This document shows, piece after piece, positions 26,101 to 40,940 of a stretch of 64,000 bases of DNA. The position numbers and the translations under genes were made by a program. Each line of letters opens with the position of its first letter. Position 1 is the first letter of the stretch. Below the pieces are notes generated by a model. That model was not told the origin of the DNA and made no database searches. It worked only from the letters and a program-made list of their open reading frames with translations. This DNA comes from Tanytarsus gracilentus (Eukaryota > Arthropoda > Insecta > Diptera > Chironomidae): contig JAXRKN010000044.1 in the NCBI GenBank assembly GCA_038502055.1, positions 6,704,501 through 6,768,500 of the forward strand, written 5' to 3'.

Positions 26101-29100
26101 AATAAAATATTTTCCTGATCTTCTCCCCTCATTTTCACTTGACTCTTTGCTCACTCCCACTCTCTTTTTCGCACGACGATGATGATGATGACAAAAAAGT
26201 ACATATGGAGATGGCTTTGTAGTTTAATGTGTATAAAAGAGGAAAAGGGTTCATGCTCAATATGCTTTGAATGCGAGAGTAGCAAAAAAGTTTGTTGCTT
26301 CCTTGTTGTGTCATTTCCTGGAAAAAGAAGGGTTTCAATGTGTCCGCATGACACTAAAAAATTTGCGGTTGTTTAGAGAGAAATTCGTGGTTAAATTTTT
26401 TCGAGTCTAGCCAAATAAATTTAAAAATCTTTCTTGTCGCAAAAAATTATTTGTTTAAATCCATAAACTTTCCTAAAATTTCCAAACTTCTGTTTTTGTT
26501 GTATTAAAATTTTCTCTCAATGTTTTTACTCCCTCTAAAAAATACAATGTACAAACCAGACGAATTTTCTCCATCGAACACAATTTTTGATCACACACGA
26601 GTGTGAGAGATTTAAAATTAAGAGCAATTGAAAATCGTTTAACCTGTAACTCAACTCCCTTCATTCATTTCGCATGGACTGCATTCAGACTGTACCAATG
26701 GTGATATTGATGTGAAGGTAAATTGCGCTTCACAAAAATGCCCCAAAGGAAAATTTACAAATGATAGGCTTTTATGCTGTGTGTGTATGATGTCAGAAAA
26801 TCCTATTTGCCAATCGTTCATTTATTAAGTTAGAGTTAAACAAAAAATAGCTTCGGGACATTTCAATTTGCGTGTTTGTCAAAAGCAGTTAATCGAGAGA
26901 AAAGAGTGAATGGGAATATTGAAAAATTATCATATTTATAGAATTTTACAGAGTTTCATTTACCAGCGATGGAAAAGAAGGGCGTTTGTAATTGTAAATT
27001 GAAACTGAAATTAAATTTAGCATTAAAATTGGGCTGGATATTTTTCTTTATTGTGAAAATGCCAATTATGCGAATAATTTTCTTTTTTGAGTTCATTAAA
27101 TAGAAAAATTTCAAGATTTTCCATCAATCACAAAAAAATATTTTTTTCCACCCTTACGAAAATATTAAAAAATTTAACCATGTGAGGGTAAAAAATTGAA
27201 GATTTTTTCATCAATTTCTTTATTTTACAAATGTTTTAAAACACAAATCTAAATTCACTTCTCAGAAAAGATCAAAAAGTTTAAAGAAAAAAAACTTTTT
27301 TATTCATTTTCCCCTCACTCAACTTTCGATGAGCTCTTGAAAGCAAAAAATTATTATTGCAATCAAATTGCACTAAATTTTCCTCCTACATATTGTTTTT
27401 CCCCCTTTTTTAACAATACTTTAATTTCATTTAATGACAAACAATAAAATTTGAGCGGAGATGTGAAGCAGAAAGGAGAACTCAATTTTAATTAGTTTTC
27501 TCACTTGCCACTGCATAATGGCCAGTCATAAATCTCTTCGATGAGAGTTTGCAGAGGGAGAGTCACTCTCGAATATTATACATGAGGATGATGTGCATCG
27601 CCTAGCAACACTTCATTATAATTTCATATGGTAAAGCCTCAATGGGAGATGGTGGAAAAAATCCTGATGATTCATTTTAATTTTCCACACTCAATTTTTC
27701 AAAATTGCCATTTTTAGCAATGAAAGTGAGCCCATCTAATCCAACACATTTATTTTCGGGGAAAATTAAATTCAAAGTGGGAGAGAAAGTGAAGAAAGAA
27801 GAAGCAAAAGGAGGTGAATGTACATACTGTAAACGATACTCGAGGGAGTGCTGCTGTTGAGCTGATGCAGATAGCAAAAATGCTGACTTTTCGTTGACTT
27901 TTCCAACATCTATAGAAGAAAATTAAAATTAAAATTTTTAATTTTTTTAATGGGTTTTATCTATGAAAAATCCTTCAAATTTTTAATTTTTAATCTAATT
28001 AAAATTCTGGCGTGATTTTTAAAGCACATCCAGTAAGTTTTTTCAACCTCCACCCATTTATGTTAATGCATCTCATTCGACTATGAAAATTGGAAAAAAG
28101 CAAAAATTTCTCTTCGAATGCACCAAAAGAGTGTTCATAGGGATCATTGCCATGTTCGTAGGAGGGCGCACAGGCAGTAAAAATTCATTCACGAGAGAAA
28201 AAAACGTAATGAAAATAATAAATTTTTCCGTCACAACTGTTGCAAATTGGAATCGCTTTTATTACACTCGGAGAGTCGGAAAAGTCCCGGGATGTTATAA
28301 ACTCAAATTGCTCATATTTAATGCATCCTTGCACCCCTCGCAATTTCATTGTCTCTCACTTGCTGCAGCGTCTCACAGATGTACCGCCGTGAGGTGTGCG
28401 TTATGTTCCAGAGAAAATGAAAATGTGAATTTTATTGGCAAGAGGGTGAGAAGAGGGATGTGACGAAATAATTGGGAAAAATTTAATTGAATTTAAATAA
28501 ATTAATATTAAAACCTTCCCTTAAAATTCAAATTTTAAAAAATTTTTTTAACTCGCAATAATTTTTTTTTGAACAACCCACCGAGACGAAACTTAGCTTT
28601 GTCGATTTTTCACATTATTTGCGGATAGAAAAGAAAATAAATTTTAGCTCATCATCCCGCATGACTTTGCAAGATTACGCAAACATTTTTACGCATAAAC
28701 AGAAGCAGCCGAGTGAAATTGCAATCATTTTTTAAAATTACTTCCCACTCCATCAAAATTGACTGCACTTACTTGTTACTGCTGTTTTTCAATATATTCA
28801 GTTCTCAGTTTTAAAATATATTGAACATGGAAGAGCTGTCTTGTAACAATTTGATAAATTACTTCGACACAACAACGACAATTTTTAGTTGGTAATTCAT
28901 CAATTTGCGTTTTGTTTGCTTCAGTTTGCAATGAGACTCGAATTTTAATTTAAAAAAATTAAATAGCTAACTATGTTTTTGAGTTTTCAAATATCAATGG
29001 GTTAAAGCGCAGAAAATGTATCTGCGGTTTGTTACTAAACATTCGACAAAAGCGAAACAAAATTAAACATTTTCAGAAATGCGGGTAAAGATACCAGAAA

Positions 29101-31141
29101 TGAACACGAAAAGTCAAACATTGAAAATATGCCAAAAAGTTGTGTTTACGATCTGAGATAAAAGGGAAAGATAGAGGTGAAGTTTGAAAAAGGGTTGTGA
29201 ACGATGTGTGCATGTACATACACGAAAACGTGATTGATTATCTTATATTGAATTTGAAAGAGAAAAGGCGTGAAGTGAATTGACTTTGGATGGTGTTTGA
29301 TGAATGATAGTCGGTAGTTAGTGTGTTTGTAAAATGCTACTGTTGATTAACTTAAAAAATATAAATTTTAAAGAGAATTTTCTCCATCATTGCCAACAAA
29401 ATATTCACCGAAAATTCAGACAGTAATTACATGCCTGTTCGTTTGACTGGAAAAATATTTTCCTTTTTCCTCATGCTGGAAAATTTCAGTTGTTTCTTTA
29501 GTAAAACTCAAAACATACACGCGCCATTTTCCTGCTTGTATGTTGCTGCATTCACTATCGAACATTAAACTTATCTCGAATTCTAGTGTGGCAAAAATCT
29601 CGTGTACATTGTAGTCGAGAAAATTTCATGCATGCATGGATCCTTTTAAAATCTTAATGCCGACAAAATCCTCTCCATGTGTATCTATGCAACAGCAGCA
29701 GTTGGATACAGCAGTGTACATGTTTGATGTGCATGAAATAAGTAAAATCACACCACAGTGAGTTGGAAGTAAGAGGCAAAGAATGCTCGAATGTTGGGAG
29801 GGAATAAAAGCTACTAAGCTTCACTTGTATTTAATATTGGCGCTTGGTGATAAAAAAACATTCTTGTGCAAGTTCATAAAACATGAGGTTGTAGTGAGAA
29901 AGTTTAGAGAGTGCGATAAGCTGAGATTTTAGGAATGAAAAATAAAAATATTTAAATTTTAACAAATTGTAAAAAAAAAAGTTTAACGGATCAATAAAAA
30001 TATTTTTCATCTTGTAAAAATTTATAAAAAATATAAAACTAATAAATTTCTTAAATCATCCGACTGTCTCCAGACTCACTCAACAAAATTTATGATAAGC
30101 TTTGATGCACTCATTCCTTTTAAAATGTTGTTCTTGTTTCTCTCTCTCTAGTTTTATGTTTATGACCCAACCATGCTGCATGTCATGATCATTTGGGAAC
30201 TGCTGATGCTGTTGTTGATGCAATATAAAAGCTTAGATTTTTTACTATCAACACGAGTGATGAGAGAAATTCTCTAAAGTGAAATCAAGGTATCGTCGTA
30301 AGTGGCTGGATATAGATGACATAAAATTTATTCAGTTGTAAGTAATTTTGTAATGGATTCATGATAGATGAGTGATTTTTTATAGTGTTGTGACATGATG
30401 CTAAAGAGTTAAGCAAATATAAAAATTTAAATTTTAAAATACCGTTAGAAATTTTAAAATCAACAAAATTTAATTCTCAATCTAATTCAAACTTTAAATC
30501 TCCTTGAATCGTAAAATCCATTTAAATACTTTTCCACATAATACCTCTTGAAACTTTATTAAATCCTCAAAGTCCAAACAAATATTTTCTCCTCCCTCTC
30601 CGAAAAATGGAATTTTCCCATTTCAAAAATTCCTCATCCACTCTCAACTTCTGACAAAAACAAATTAAAATCTTAATAAATTTGTCTTCGCTCTAAATTT
30701 CGCATCAAGAGAGTGAAAATGGCAACATGATAATCCTTAAAATGTCATAAGTTGAAAAAGTAAATATTTTGAAATAAAATAAATTTAGTGAGGAAACGAA
30801 AAAATTGCTCGAGTCATCATCGTTGGCAGCATAAGTCGCCTTTTTAGTGAATTTCATTTGTTGACGTTCATTAAATGTGACAAAAAACGAGAAAAGCACT
30901 TTTCTCCCCCCAATAAACAGAATCGAGCGACATGAAAAACAATTTGTGAGCTTTTTGTCTCATCCACCCACATTACAGTTGTGAAGTGTCACAAAAGTTT
31001 AATTTTTACTCCGACAAACATTTTTCTCCCGTCGTCAATTTTTCATTTAATTTTGCTTCTCTGGACATTACCGAATGCTTTTTATTGCTTTTAAGTGATG
31101 TGAAAAATTATTGTTGTCGTGTAAAAAAGACTCAAAAGTGA

Positions 31142-31240
31142 CAAGCGATGGAAACTAGGATTTTAAAAATTTAAATTCTTAAAAACCGTCAAAAAATTAT
31201 TAATATTATTTTTTTAAATAAAACGAGTGTCCACCCCTTG
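31142..31240. mobile_element. MITE-like AT-rich element with inverted ends
   Basis: The left end CAAGCGATGGAAAC (31142-31155) and the right end, reading CAAGGGGTGGACAC on the other strand (31227-31240), match at 11 of 14 positions. The core is A/T-rich and includes AACCGTCAAAAAATT, a word type common in these elements. Confidence 0.45.
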
Positions 31241-34200
31241 AAAAAAGTTACAAACCCAAATTTTTATTGTTTTTGTAGCATTTCAATTCTGGACACATTT
31301 CACAATATTTTTTGTTCATCCTCTCAACGAGCTGTTTGGCGTGTAATCTTTATTGTGGGCGAGAGCTGTAAAATATATTTTTATAAAATGCTACATTGAA
31401 CATTCTTCAGCAACAAAATCATCGTGTTCCACCAGCTGCGTTGCCTTCGAGATTAAAAGCTTTTAACCATAAAATCAAATTACCATGACGCAAGTTATGA
31501 ACTGAGCCGGAATATGTTTTTTGCTGGTTAATACTTTTGGGAGATGCGGCATCATGTTGCTAAAGATTAGATTTTTGTGACCTTTTTTTTCAGTCGAGAA
31601 ATTTTTTATTTCACCTAGCAATAATTGTCCTTAAAGCCGCACACACCTCCGGAATGTCTGAGTGCTCAGATTCTTGATCTCGAAAATACTTTTCCGTGCA
31701 TCCAACCCGCAATCGACCGAAGTTACGACATCATAACTTTTCTCCAATTATAACATGCCTCGCGGTTAAATGCAGCTCATCCCGACTGCAAAACTCTCCC
31801 TTAAACACAATACAAGTTAGAGAGAGTAAAACTGGATAATGAACCTTCGAGATTTCTCTTCATTGTGTCGCAAGTTAAAAATTGTTTGAATAATTTTCAC
31901 ATTTTTTTCCATTCAACTTCCCGGAGTGAGAGAGAAAAGTTATCTTTTGTGCATAATGTCATTTGAATGGCAGCAGATGTAGAAAAAGTTTCTCATGCAA
32001 GCGACATCCTTAAAATCTTTTTTGATAAGTGACCAAAAAATTCCACTGACAAACTACATCGGTGCAGTTTTGAACACAAAGTTAAATTATTCAAACTATT
32101 TCCCGTAAGAGTAGAGAACAAGTTTATCTTTTATTCGTTAAAAATGTACCTTGAACTTTCGAGAATTGGAGGTTTGTGATTTTTTTGCAAAAAATAAATC
32201 GACAAAAAAATAAATTCCAGGAATTTTAAAAAAAAACTCTAAAATTGCCAAAAATCCAGTGAATATTTAAAATAATTTCAAAGATTTTAAAAAATACAAA
32301 ATCTCAAAAAATTAAAATCCAGGAATTATTTTCAAAGTGTCGTAAAATTAAACTTTTTTCTTTTCACAGTCAAATTTCCGTAAGAAAAGCTTTCTCACTC
32401 TCAACCCGAAATCATCATTTGCAGAAGTGATTTTTCTCGATTTCTTCTCATGAGGTTAATGTCGAGCATTCAAGTGTAAAAGAGTGAGAGCAATTTCCTC
32501 GAGTTACGCATAATAAGTGTGCTAGATGTCGATGATAAAAGGTGTGCCATGTACTTTTCTCTTTCTTCTTCTTTCAATGAATATAAAATCAAGTTACGGA
32601 GGGAGTGACTGTGATAATAAGACGATGCTTTTAAAAATGTGAAGAGAACAAAGCTTCGATTGATATTCAAGACCTATCGAAGCGGAGGAATTAAGTGGAG
32701 GCGCAAGAAAAATATTGAAAAACATCTGCGGTCGATATCGAAAATTTACTTCGAGTGTATTTACTCGGAAAATCTCTGCTTCTTGCAGTTGTTGTCATAG
32801 TAACGTCAAGCCTTTCCATGTATGACGTCTTTTCATGCATGCTCTCGAAAATCTTCAAAAAAATTCCATCACTGAATTTCAAGAATCGGAAGAGTAAAAA
32901 AGGGGAGAATTTTTTTATAGAGCCGTAAAAGAAAATCAATTCAGATCGGGGAAGATGCTTCTAAATTTTTGTAACGAAAAGCGAGAGAAATCATTCGAAA
33001 ATAAGGCTATAAATTGCAGACAAGTCACAATATTTGTCGACTTCTATTTCCTTCTGATGTCGATTCACATTTTCGGGAACAAAAATGGCAAATTGTCATT
33101 GAGTGAAATTGGAGCTGTATTTGAGAGTTATGTATCGATAATTTTTTTTAGGGGAGAGAAAATTTTCAATCAATTTTAATGGTAGAATTTTAGATGACAA
33201 TTTTCAGGCTATAAATATAAATTATTTTTTGTGGGGAAAATCAATGACTTTTTAATTTGATTACATGCGAAATAAATTTGGAGTATTTGAAAATTTTTAT
33301 TAGTTTTAGATTTTAATTTCATCATTAATTATTTTGATTATTAAAATAATTACATTTTTGATCAAAACATTTCTATAAATAAGCTCTAATAAGAATTCTT
33401 TAGCTGCGGCTTAACCTTTTGAACGTTCTAGTTTTTAAATTATTTAAAAAATATATCATAAATTTTCTGCAATAAAAGCTTCATTTATCAATTATTAAAA
33501 GCTACATTAAAGCCCACGAGAAAACCTCATTAAAAAAATATTTTACAACCACCCCCAACCTTCCTCCCTTACAACTCCCACATACATTGCCATTATAATG
33601 AATCAAAGAGTAAAAAAGATGAAAGAGGATGACAAAATAAATATGAACAGCAATGAAATTTAATTTTTCCATCATTTATTTGCTAAAAGCCTTTTTCAAT
33701 TTCCAATTATTTGCTCTTGCTATTGCATCAGTCTCTCAATGAGCTTCATTTTAATCAAATCATGCCAAATAAAGCGAGAGAGAAAAGAAATTGGGGAAAA
33801 GGCATAAAATTTATGGATATGATAAGAAGAAGCAAACGCCCCCTTATCAATACATTCTGACATGTTTACTTTTATGCTTCATCTAACGATGCAAAATACG
33901 ACTTTGTGCTTTTTTTCTCTCCCCCACATTTATTTTTTTGTTCTCCCTCCCAGACTTTCTTTTTTCAAATAGGTCAAATGTCACTCGAGGTTAATGACAT
34001 CCTCACACAATTCACTGCTTACGACTGGGAATTCTCGCCCACAATTTGTAATCGATAACATTGACTTTACTCTAACAAGCGTGACTTACTGGAATACATC
34101 GAGTGTGAATGGTTAGAGCTGATAAGGGAGACAAGAGCGGAAAAGAATGTTCCCTTAATTAGTGTGAATGACACAAACAATCATTCAGAAGCCCAAATTT

Positions 34201-34898
34201 ATGTCCAATTATACGTCTCTTGTAGTTAAAGTTGTTGCGTGAACATGATTCCAATTTGATAGAGCATGATGATAGTAAATTGAGTGAATTAGACGTGGAA
34301 TTTTGATTAAATTGTGAAAATCGAAAAACTTTAAAAAAATTTAGAAAACTTTAGTGAAATTTTTAATCACAAAAACACGATTGAGTCTTCTTTGACATCG
34401 ACATCGACACATGACAAGACAAGACCTCTCTCACGATGAGCGATTGTCTCGTTTTCATTTTTATCAGATATATGTCTGTACGTGCACGATAGAATGATAA
34501 AGAGCACTCGACACGTTTTACCTAAAATTCGACATATAGTGCAACATGGAGCTTTTGGGAATTTTTTCTCTTTTCACTCGTGAAACAAACATGGCAATAA
34601 AATGTCCAAATATTGTTCAGCAGAAATTTTTGTGTGTACGTAAAAATTGCGCATTTTATCATCAGCTGCAATCATATCATGATGTCTATGCACATAGAGA
34701 AGAGAGATATATTTTTTGAGCTCTCTCGCACAAAATGCACGCTCGGCAGACCATGAACTTAATAACAAACATTTCATTCCCTGCGCTCGCTCTTGAAAGC
34801 TACTGGATTTTCATTAACAAAAATAAATTGGATGTCAAGTGAGATCGCTTGGCTGTGTTTCTGATTCCTTCCGTCATATTTGGGAACATTGTGCGGTG

Positions 34899-34958
34899 CA
34901 AGAGGTGGAAACTGAAATACTAAAAAATCAAACGAATTTAATAACTTTCCATCACTTG
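34899..34958. mobile_element. Short MITE-like element with inverted ends
   Basis: The left end CAAGAGGTGGAAACTG and the right end, reading CAAGTGATGGAAAGTT on the other strand, match at 12 of 16 positions around an A/T-rich core of about 28 bp. No clear target-site duplication is visible. Confidence 0.45.
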
Positions 34959-37020
34959 TTTTTTAAAGCACGTATTAGATGATCCAATTCCAAACTTTTT
35001 TGTCTGCAAACATCCGCCATGTGCCATCCATAATTCGAATATGCAAAATTGAGATGGATTTGAAAGTTCTTCTTAAATTTCAGTTAAAGTTAGTTGCATT
35101 TTATTGCATCCCCTAAAAAACTTTCCTGTCGCTTTTCAGAAAAGTTTCTTTATTGTGAGACAAGCTAGACACCGACAAGAAGTTGAAGCAAGAGATGCAA
35201 GAACGTGACTCACGATCAAACTATAGTTTGCAATTAAGGAAGTTTCTTATAATTTCATTTGAAAATGAAAACAACGGGATTTAAATTGTATTGGTTTATG
35301 GAAAGTTGTGAGGAAGCAAAAAAAGTTTTATTCGTTTCTTTTTAATTTTCTTGTCTTCCTCTTTACTTCTCTGTGAGGTTTTTTGGTGTCTGATTCGAGA
35401 TAAAAAAGAATAAAATGAAATCTGAGAATTTTTCGGTTTTAAATCTAAAGTCATGTTTTGAACAACTTTGCAAAGGGTGGAGACTTAAATTTTTAATTAA
35501 TTTTTTAAGACCTTTCAAGCTTAAAATTAATAACCGTCATCCACGATATTCATCTTCAATAATAAATCTTTAGATTTATTTTTTAAGCTTTTAAAGCTTT
35601 TTCACTCGATAAATTTTATCTCATAAATTTCCATCCGATCGATCCTCGAGGCAATCCCTCAGTTTATTTTATTTTACGATCCCAAAATCCCTTTTTTGTA
35701 AAGTAACCTCATTTCACTTGCTCCATAGAAAATAAAGCCGCAAAACCAAAGAACTTTCCATTCAGCCTTTTCTCTCCATCCTCGAGGAAAATCTTTTTAA
35801 AAAAACTTTTCTCCATGAAAAATTGAATCTTTTCAATTATTCACGAGACATTTAATGTACAGTACCCGAAAAAATGACGTTAATGATGCCAACGAATGAA
35901 TCTCATTTCCTTACTCTACACACACCCAACTAATGGAATAATAAGAAGCTGAAAAAAGGCAAGAAAAGCGATGGAACTGAACGTAATATAGATAAACGAC
36001 AAGAGATACTTTTTTGATTGATTGCTCGTCGTCGCCTTAACATCAACAAGCGACAATGTCACTGTTATCAACTTTAATGTTGAAATGAATGTAAATTGTC
36101 ATAGTTATGAATGCAAGATGGGAAAATTTCAAAGTTAAAAAATATAAAAACCGTTAAAATAAATTTAAAAATATCCTGATAAAACTTTCCAGCACTAAAC
36201 TTCAAATTTTCATTCTTGTTCATAGCGTATAATTCTTCCTTCCTGCGCCATGCGATGCAAACTGCGAGTACACACAGCATAGAGAGAGATAGTGACTAGC
36301 GAATCATAAAATTCCATGCCATAATTCGCATCTGTTGTCGCGCACTTAAAATTCATCAAATTCACACGCTGTTTAACAACATTGTGAAGTGTCTCTCACT
36401 CTTAAGGATTATTATCGATGTCACAAAATCTATTACAAACTGCTGTTCATGCCATGGCACCCGCACACAATGCAATTTGAAAGGAAGCCACAGAAGAAGT
36501 TGAAAGTCGTAAATTTTCTTCCGCAGCAACAGCACACACACACAATATTTTATAAACTGCTACATATATGTGCAAGGCTGGCATACAAAAAGGGACTTTT
36601 AATTATTTTTAAAAGCACAAAGGTGGTTGGCAGTCCATAATGGTTGTGAAACAGGTGGATTTTAATACACTTCCAGTCCTTTTCACCTTTTCTCCACTCG
36701 AGAGTAAATGAAAGTCCGCATGTATAAAAAATTTATCGCAATAACACTTTTTTCCTCTTCTCTTGACACCTTCCGTGCGAGAAAAAATGGTGAATTTTTC
36801 ATATATATGTTGGGTTGTGGGATGTTGATGTTGTTACGAGGGTCGAGAAAAAATGGTTTGTTAATATTAGCTCGTTGTGAATTGAGAGTTGACTCGAACA
36901 GAATCCTTTGGGAGGATTTTGTAGGAAATTTGTAAGAGTTTAAAGTGACTTGACTTTCATGAAATTTTTTGCAAAATATTTGAAGTAAAACGAACAAATT
37001 GAAAAAATTAAAAAAAATTA

Positions 37021-37031
37021 GTTTCGAATCC
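37021..37031 (+). repeat. B-box-like repeat core, one mismatch
   Basis: GTTTCGAATCC followed by TAAATTT and preceded by an A-rich run, in the same context as the exact copies. Confidence 0.5.
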
Positions 37032-39346
37032 TAAATTTAAAAAATAAATGTGTAAAAATTCAGCGCACTTTTTTAAACCCAATTTTTTGATTCAATGAAA
37101 TTATTTCAATGATTTTTAATTTTTACAAATTTTTATTCGAAAACTTCAAAAAGTTTCCTCCACCTCAAATGAATGCCACACATGAACTCAACTGAAGCGA
37201 GAAAGTGGTGCTTCTGCATTGCGGCAAGTCGTGCATGAGAAAAACAGTTTTTTCATTTCTGTTAAATAACGAAAGATTTTCCTTTCCATCCACTGAGCTG
37301 TAATCAAAAACTTTTATTGACTTTTGAGTGAAGTCAACATCAAGACACTAACTCACCCCTCGTTCAATATGCTTTTGAATATTTATTATGAGTTTTCCAT
37401 TAATGCAGTCAATTTCTAAATCATATTACGAGCTGAAAGAAAAAGATGAAATGCAAAGAATTGTGTATAAATTTACATTGTTTGCATGCAATCATTTCTC
37501 AATATATTTCTGCTTTATAGTCATGACTATCGCAGAGAAAGAAAAAGGGAATGGATAATGATGAATTGAGATTGGTAATTTAATATTTAAATTCGAGGAA
37601 ATCGATGTTGAAAATGAAATCAAATTCAAAATTTTAAAACCGTTAAAAATTTTAAATTATTTTTTTAAGTCGAACTTGAACTTTTTTAAAAAAACCTCGA
37701 TCTCTGCTAATTTTCTCTGTTTCCTGTTCAGTTTTCCATGCATTCGTTTCTTATTTAAATTGAGATATGAAAAAAAAATTTTTTCCTCTTTCTCCCTTTT
37801 ACATTGTGTGCATACAATATTTTTTTATGCTGTAATAAATGCCATTACTCGCATCACATAATGTAGAGAAAAGAAAATAAGGAAATGAAGGTACAAAATT
37901 GGAGGTGAATAACCTTCTCATAAAAAGTCAACCTACATATTGCGTTTACCTTTAGATTTTTTTAAATAGAGCTTTTTCTCGAACGATTCAAAACAAACAA
38001 AAGGTTGTGGAAAAAATTTATATAAAAGTTGAAAAAGTCTCATAAAAAAATTATGAAATTCCTCACCGAAAAAAAAACATTAAAATCATGTTGCGCAAAA
38101 ATGCACATATCCTGCTCTGAAAAGTTGAGTGAAAAATCGATAATGCTAGTCACGAAAATTGTGTGTGGAAACACATTCGACAGCGGCAAATTGAAGAATT
38201 CTCAAAACCCAAAAATTTCTGTCGAGAATTTGCTTTTGAAAAAAAAAAGATGAATGTGCTGCTCGGAGGCGAACCCTTTTTCTTGGATAATACTCCATCA
38301 AATATATCAACTGAAAATGTATGCATTAAGGAGCTGTAAAAGCTTTATGTGAAAAGATGGAAGCCATAATTTCAAACTTTTTATGCCCCATTCAGTCATT
38401 CTCGAGTGAAAAATGGTTGGAGGAAATTAAAACAATCTTGCGGATGTGTTTTTAAGACAGCAATGATGAACAGAGAAAAGTCATCAGAAAAAAATTGTTG
38501 AAAGGAAAATGAAAACTTTTAACAAAGGTGGAGAAAAATTGAGCAATTTGAGGAGTTAAGGACATTTTTGCTAGAGACATAAAACTTTGAACTGAGGACA
38601 TTAAAAAATTTCAGATTTTATATTTTTTTTACTTACCCAAAAATAAAATTCTCAACCTCAAATTTGAGACATGGCATAATTTTTTTGAATATTTTGTATT
38701 AAAACTAATGTAAAATCTAAGAAAATTACCTTTATTGTTGAAACGTGACGATTAAGGAATAAATTACAGTTCCTTAAAGATCGTTAACCTAATTCTTTCC
38801 CCACTTAATTTTCATCTCTTTAAATTTCATCATCAACATGATTAGCTCATTTTATCACAACCAAAAAATTAGTTTCCCTTTAAATTTCTTGCGTCTGCAC
38901 GATTTTAAGACAACGCTTCATCATGCCTACCTGTCTCACATAATTAGCTGTATTTTAACTACTGAACGATATAAGGGGAGAAGTAAATAAGGTGTTGTTG
39001 ATGTAAATTATATGTAAGACAATGGAACCAGGGTAAGGGTTTTCTTAATGTGTGGTGGGGTGGAAAATAATATTGAATAATAAATTAGACTCTTTCTCAA
39101 AATTTTCTCTTACTCCCATTTAGCAATCGCTGTTGAATAAGCAAATGAAAAGAAAATTTATGATCGTTGGGGGGGAAGGAGAAGAAAGTGGAAATGATTT
39201 AATTTCACTGCAAGGCAGAATGAAGAACTTTGTTTACAACTCTTTTTCGGAAGAAATGGGATAAATTTGTAAATAATTGAATTTTTAAAAATGTTCAAAA
39301 TATTTTATCGAAAAAAAATATTTTCAACGAAATAAAAAAAAGTGAA

Positions 39347-39357
39347 GGTTCGAATCC
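39347..39357 (+). repeat. B-box-like repeat core GGTTCGAATCC (exact)
   Basis: Exact copy preceded by an A-rich run and followed by TTAAAT. It lies in AT-rich non-coding DNA and no cloverleaf can be drawn around it. Confidence 0.6.
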
Positions 39358-40929
39358 TTAAATTCTATAAGCAAATACTAGCGGCATGAATTCATTTTTT
39401 TGCCATGTCAAACCTTCTAAATCAACCCCATAAATATTTTTTTATAGATCCCCTCCATCATAATATCTATTTGGCATACTTACTTCACGAACATACAAAT
39501 TTTCTTATGAATAAGGGTAGCAAATACTTCTTTATACGTAGAAAATTCCTCGCGGAAAAACATAAAAAAAAGAAAATTGGAACACAAAAAAAAGCGGTGA
39601 GAGATTACAAAAGATCTTGTTTATTAGATAATAAAATATTTTGCCGCTTCATGTTGCATGTAAAATTCTTTAACATGTATTCAAGCAAACATTCTTTTAA
39701 TTACGTAATTCTGTGGAAGTTCATAAAAACCGATTCACGCGGATACGAGTGTGGATGGGATGGAAATTAGAAAGCTTCCGTTATCGGGGAAATTTTTTTA
39801 TGAATTATTTTTTTTACACATGACAAATTTATGACGGTATTTACAGAAAGTGTTTTGTGCTCACAAGATTAAAAAATTTTGGAGTTTTTGAAAAACTTTC
39901 TCATACAAAATATATTTTTAAAATATTTAAATTTCTAATTCAAAAAATTAATGATAAATTTTAAAATTCCTTCCCTCGCAAACTTTTCATCTTTTCCTTC
40001 ACTCACTTTAGCTTTTTGACATGAGAAAATGAGGTTATATGCTCGAGTATAAAGTTTTATTGTTTATTGCACCGTTCCACGGTATGACGACGTGTTGTTT
40101 TAAAGCAAAACGAGGAAAAATATCGCGAGAGAAGAATGACAAGCGTGCAAACTGAATACGAAAATCGAGGTGCTTTTTCATTCAGTTATGAAGACATTCA
40201 TAGCGATTATTTTTATGGTTATCATTTCAGCGCAATTTCAATTAATTTAATATCTTTGTTTTATGTTTGCCTTTTTGCTTATCGCATCTTAAGGCAATTA
40301 AAAACTTGAATGAGGGTTTCCATGGTGACACAAAAGAGAGTTCTTGCATTCTCCACCGAATGTATTTAATTACTATTATTAAATGTATGCCAGCAGTGTT
40401 TTTTCCTCAAAAGAAATTTCTCGTTTCTAAGGGGGGAATTTTCCTTTAGAGTAATTGAATGAGAAAACATTATAATTTTTTACAGCTACGCATCTAAAAT
40501 GGTGGCAATTAGAGATGTCGTCTCCAAAAAGGGTTAAAAGTAAAGATGAAAAGTGTGTCAATTGAGTTAGGATAAAATTTAATATTTAAATAGCTCTAAA
40601 TTCTTCTTATTTACCAAACAACTTTATCTTCATCAAAACCCAGAAAAATAAATATATTTTTTTCTAACTGCTTTTTGCATCGCATCATTTCAATTCTGGC
40701 AATAATTTTCCATCATCATTAAATAAATTAAAAGCTCTTTTTCATTTCAACTCATTAGCGAAATGCAACGAGGAAAATCTTTACTTTTTTAAAGGCGATG
40801 AAAATATTAAGAAGAAACTTGAAAGAGACATAAGCCAAGTTTGGCGGAATTTTAAATTGTAAATCGTTAATAATTAAATTATTTTATTAAAATTTTTCAT
40901 TTTAATTATTTTGTGTTAAAAATACTCTA

Positions 40930-40940
40930 GGTTCGAATTT
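40930..40940 (+). repeat. Diverged B-box-like repeat core
   Basis: GGTTCGAATTT, two mismatches at the 3' end, in an AT-rich patch at about 40850-41100. Probably a decayed copy. Confidence 0.3.

Noticed and set aside
26175..26192. (GAT)n run and other short microsatellites, such as GA at 63563-63578
   Set aside because: Short simple repeats of ordinary length with no sign of function.
28083..28463. 126-codon plus-strand open frame
   Set aside because: No recognisable family, signal peptide, splice context or poly(A) signal. Its length is possible by chance in a less AT-rich island.
39405..39770. 121-codon plus-strand open frame
   Set aside because: Lys/Phe/Asn-rich composition mirrors the local base composition and no domain is recognised.
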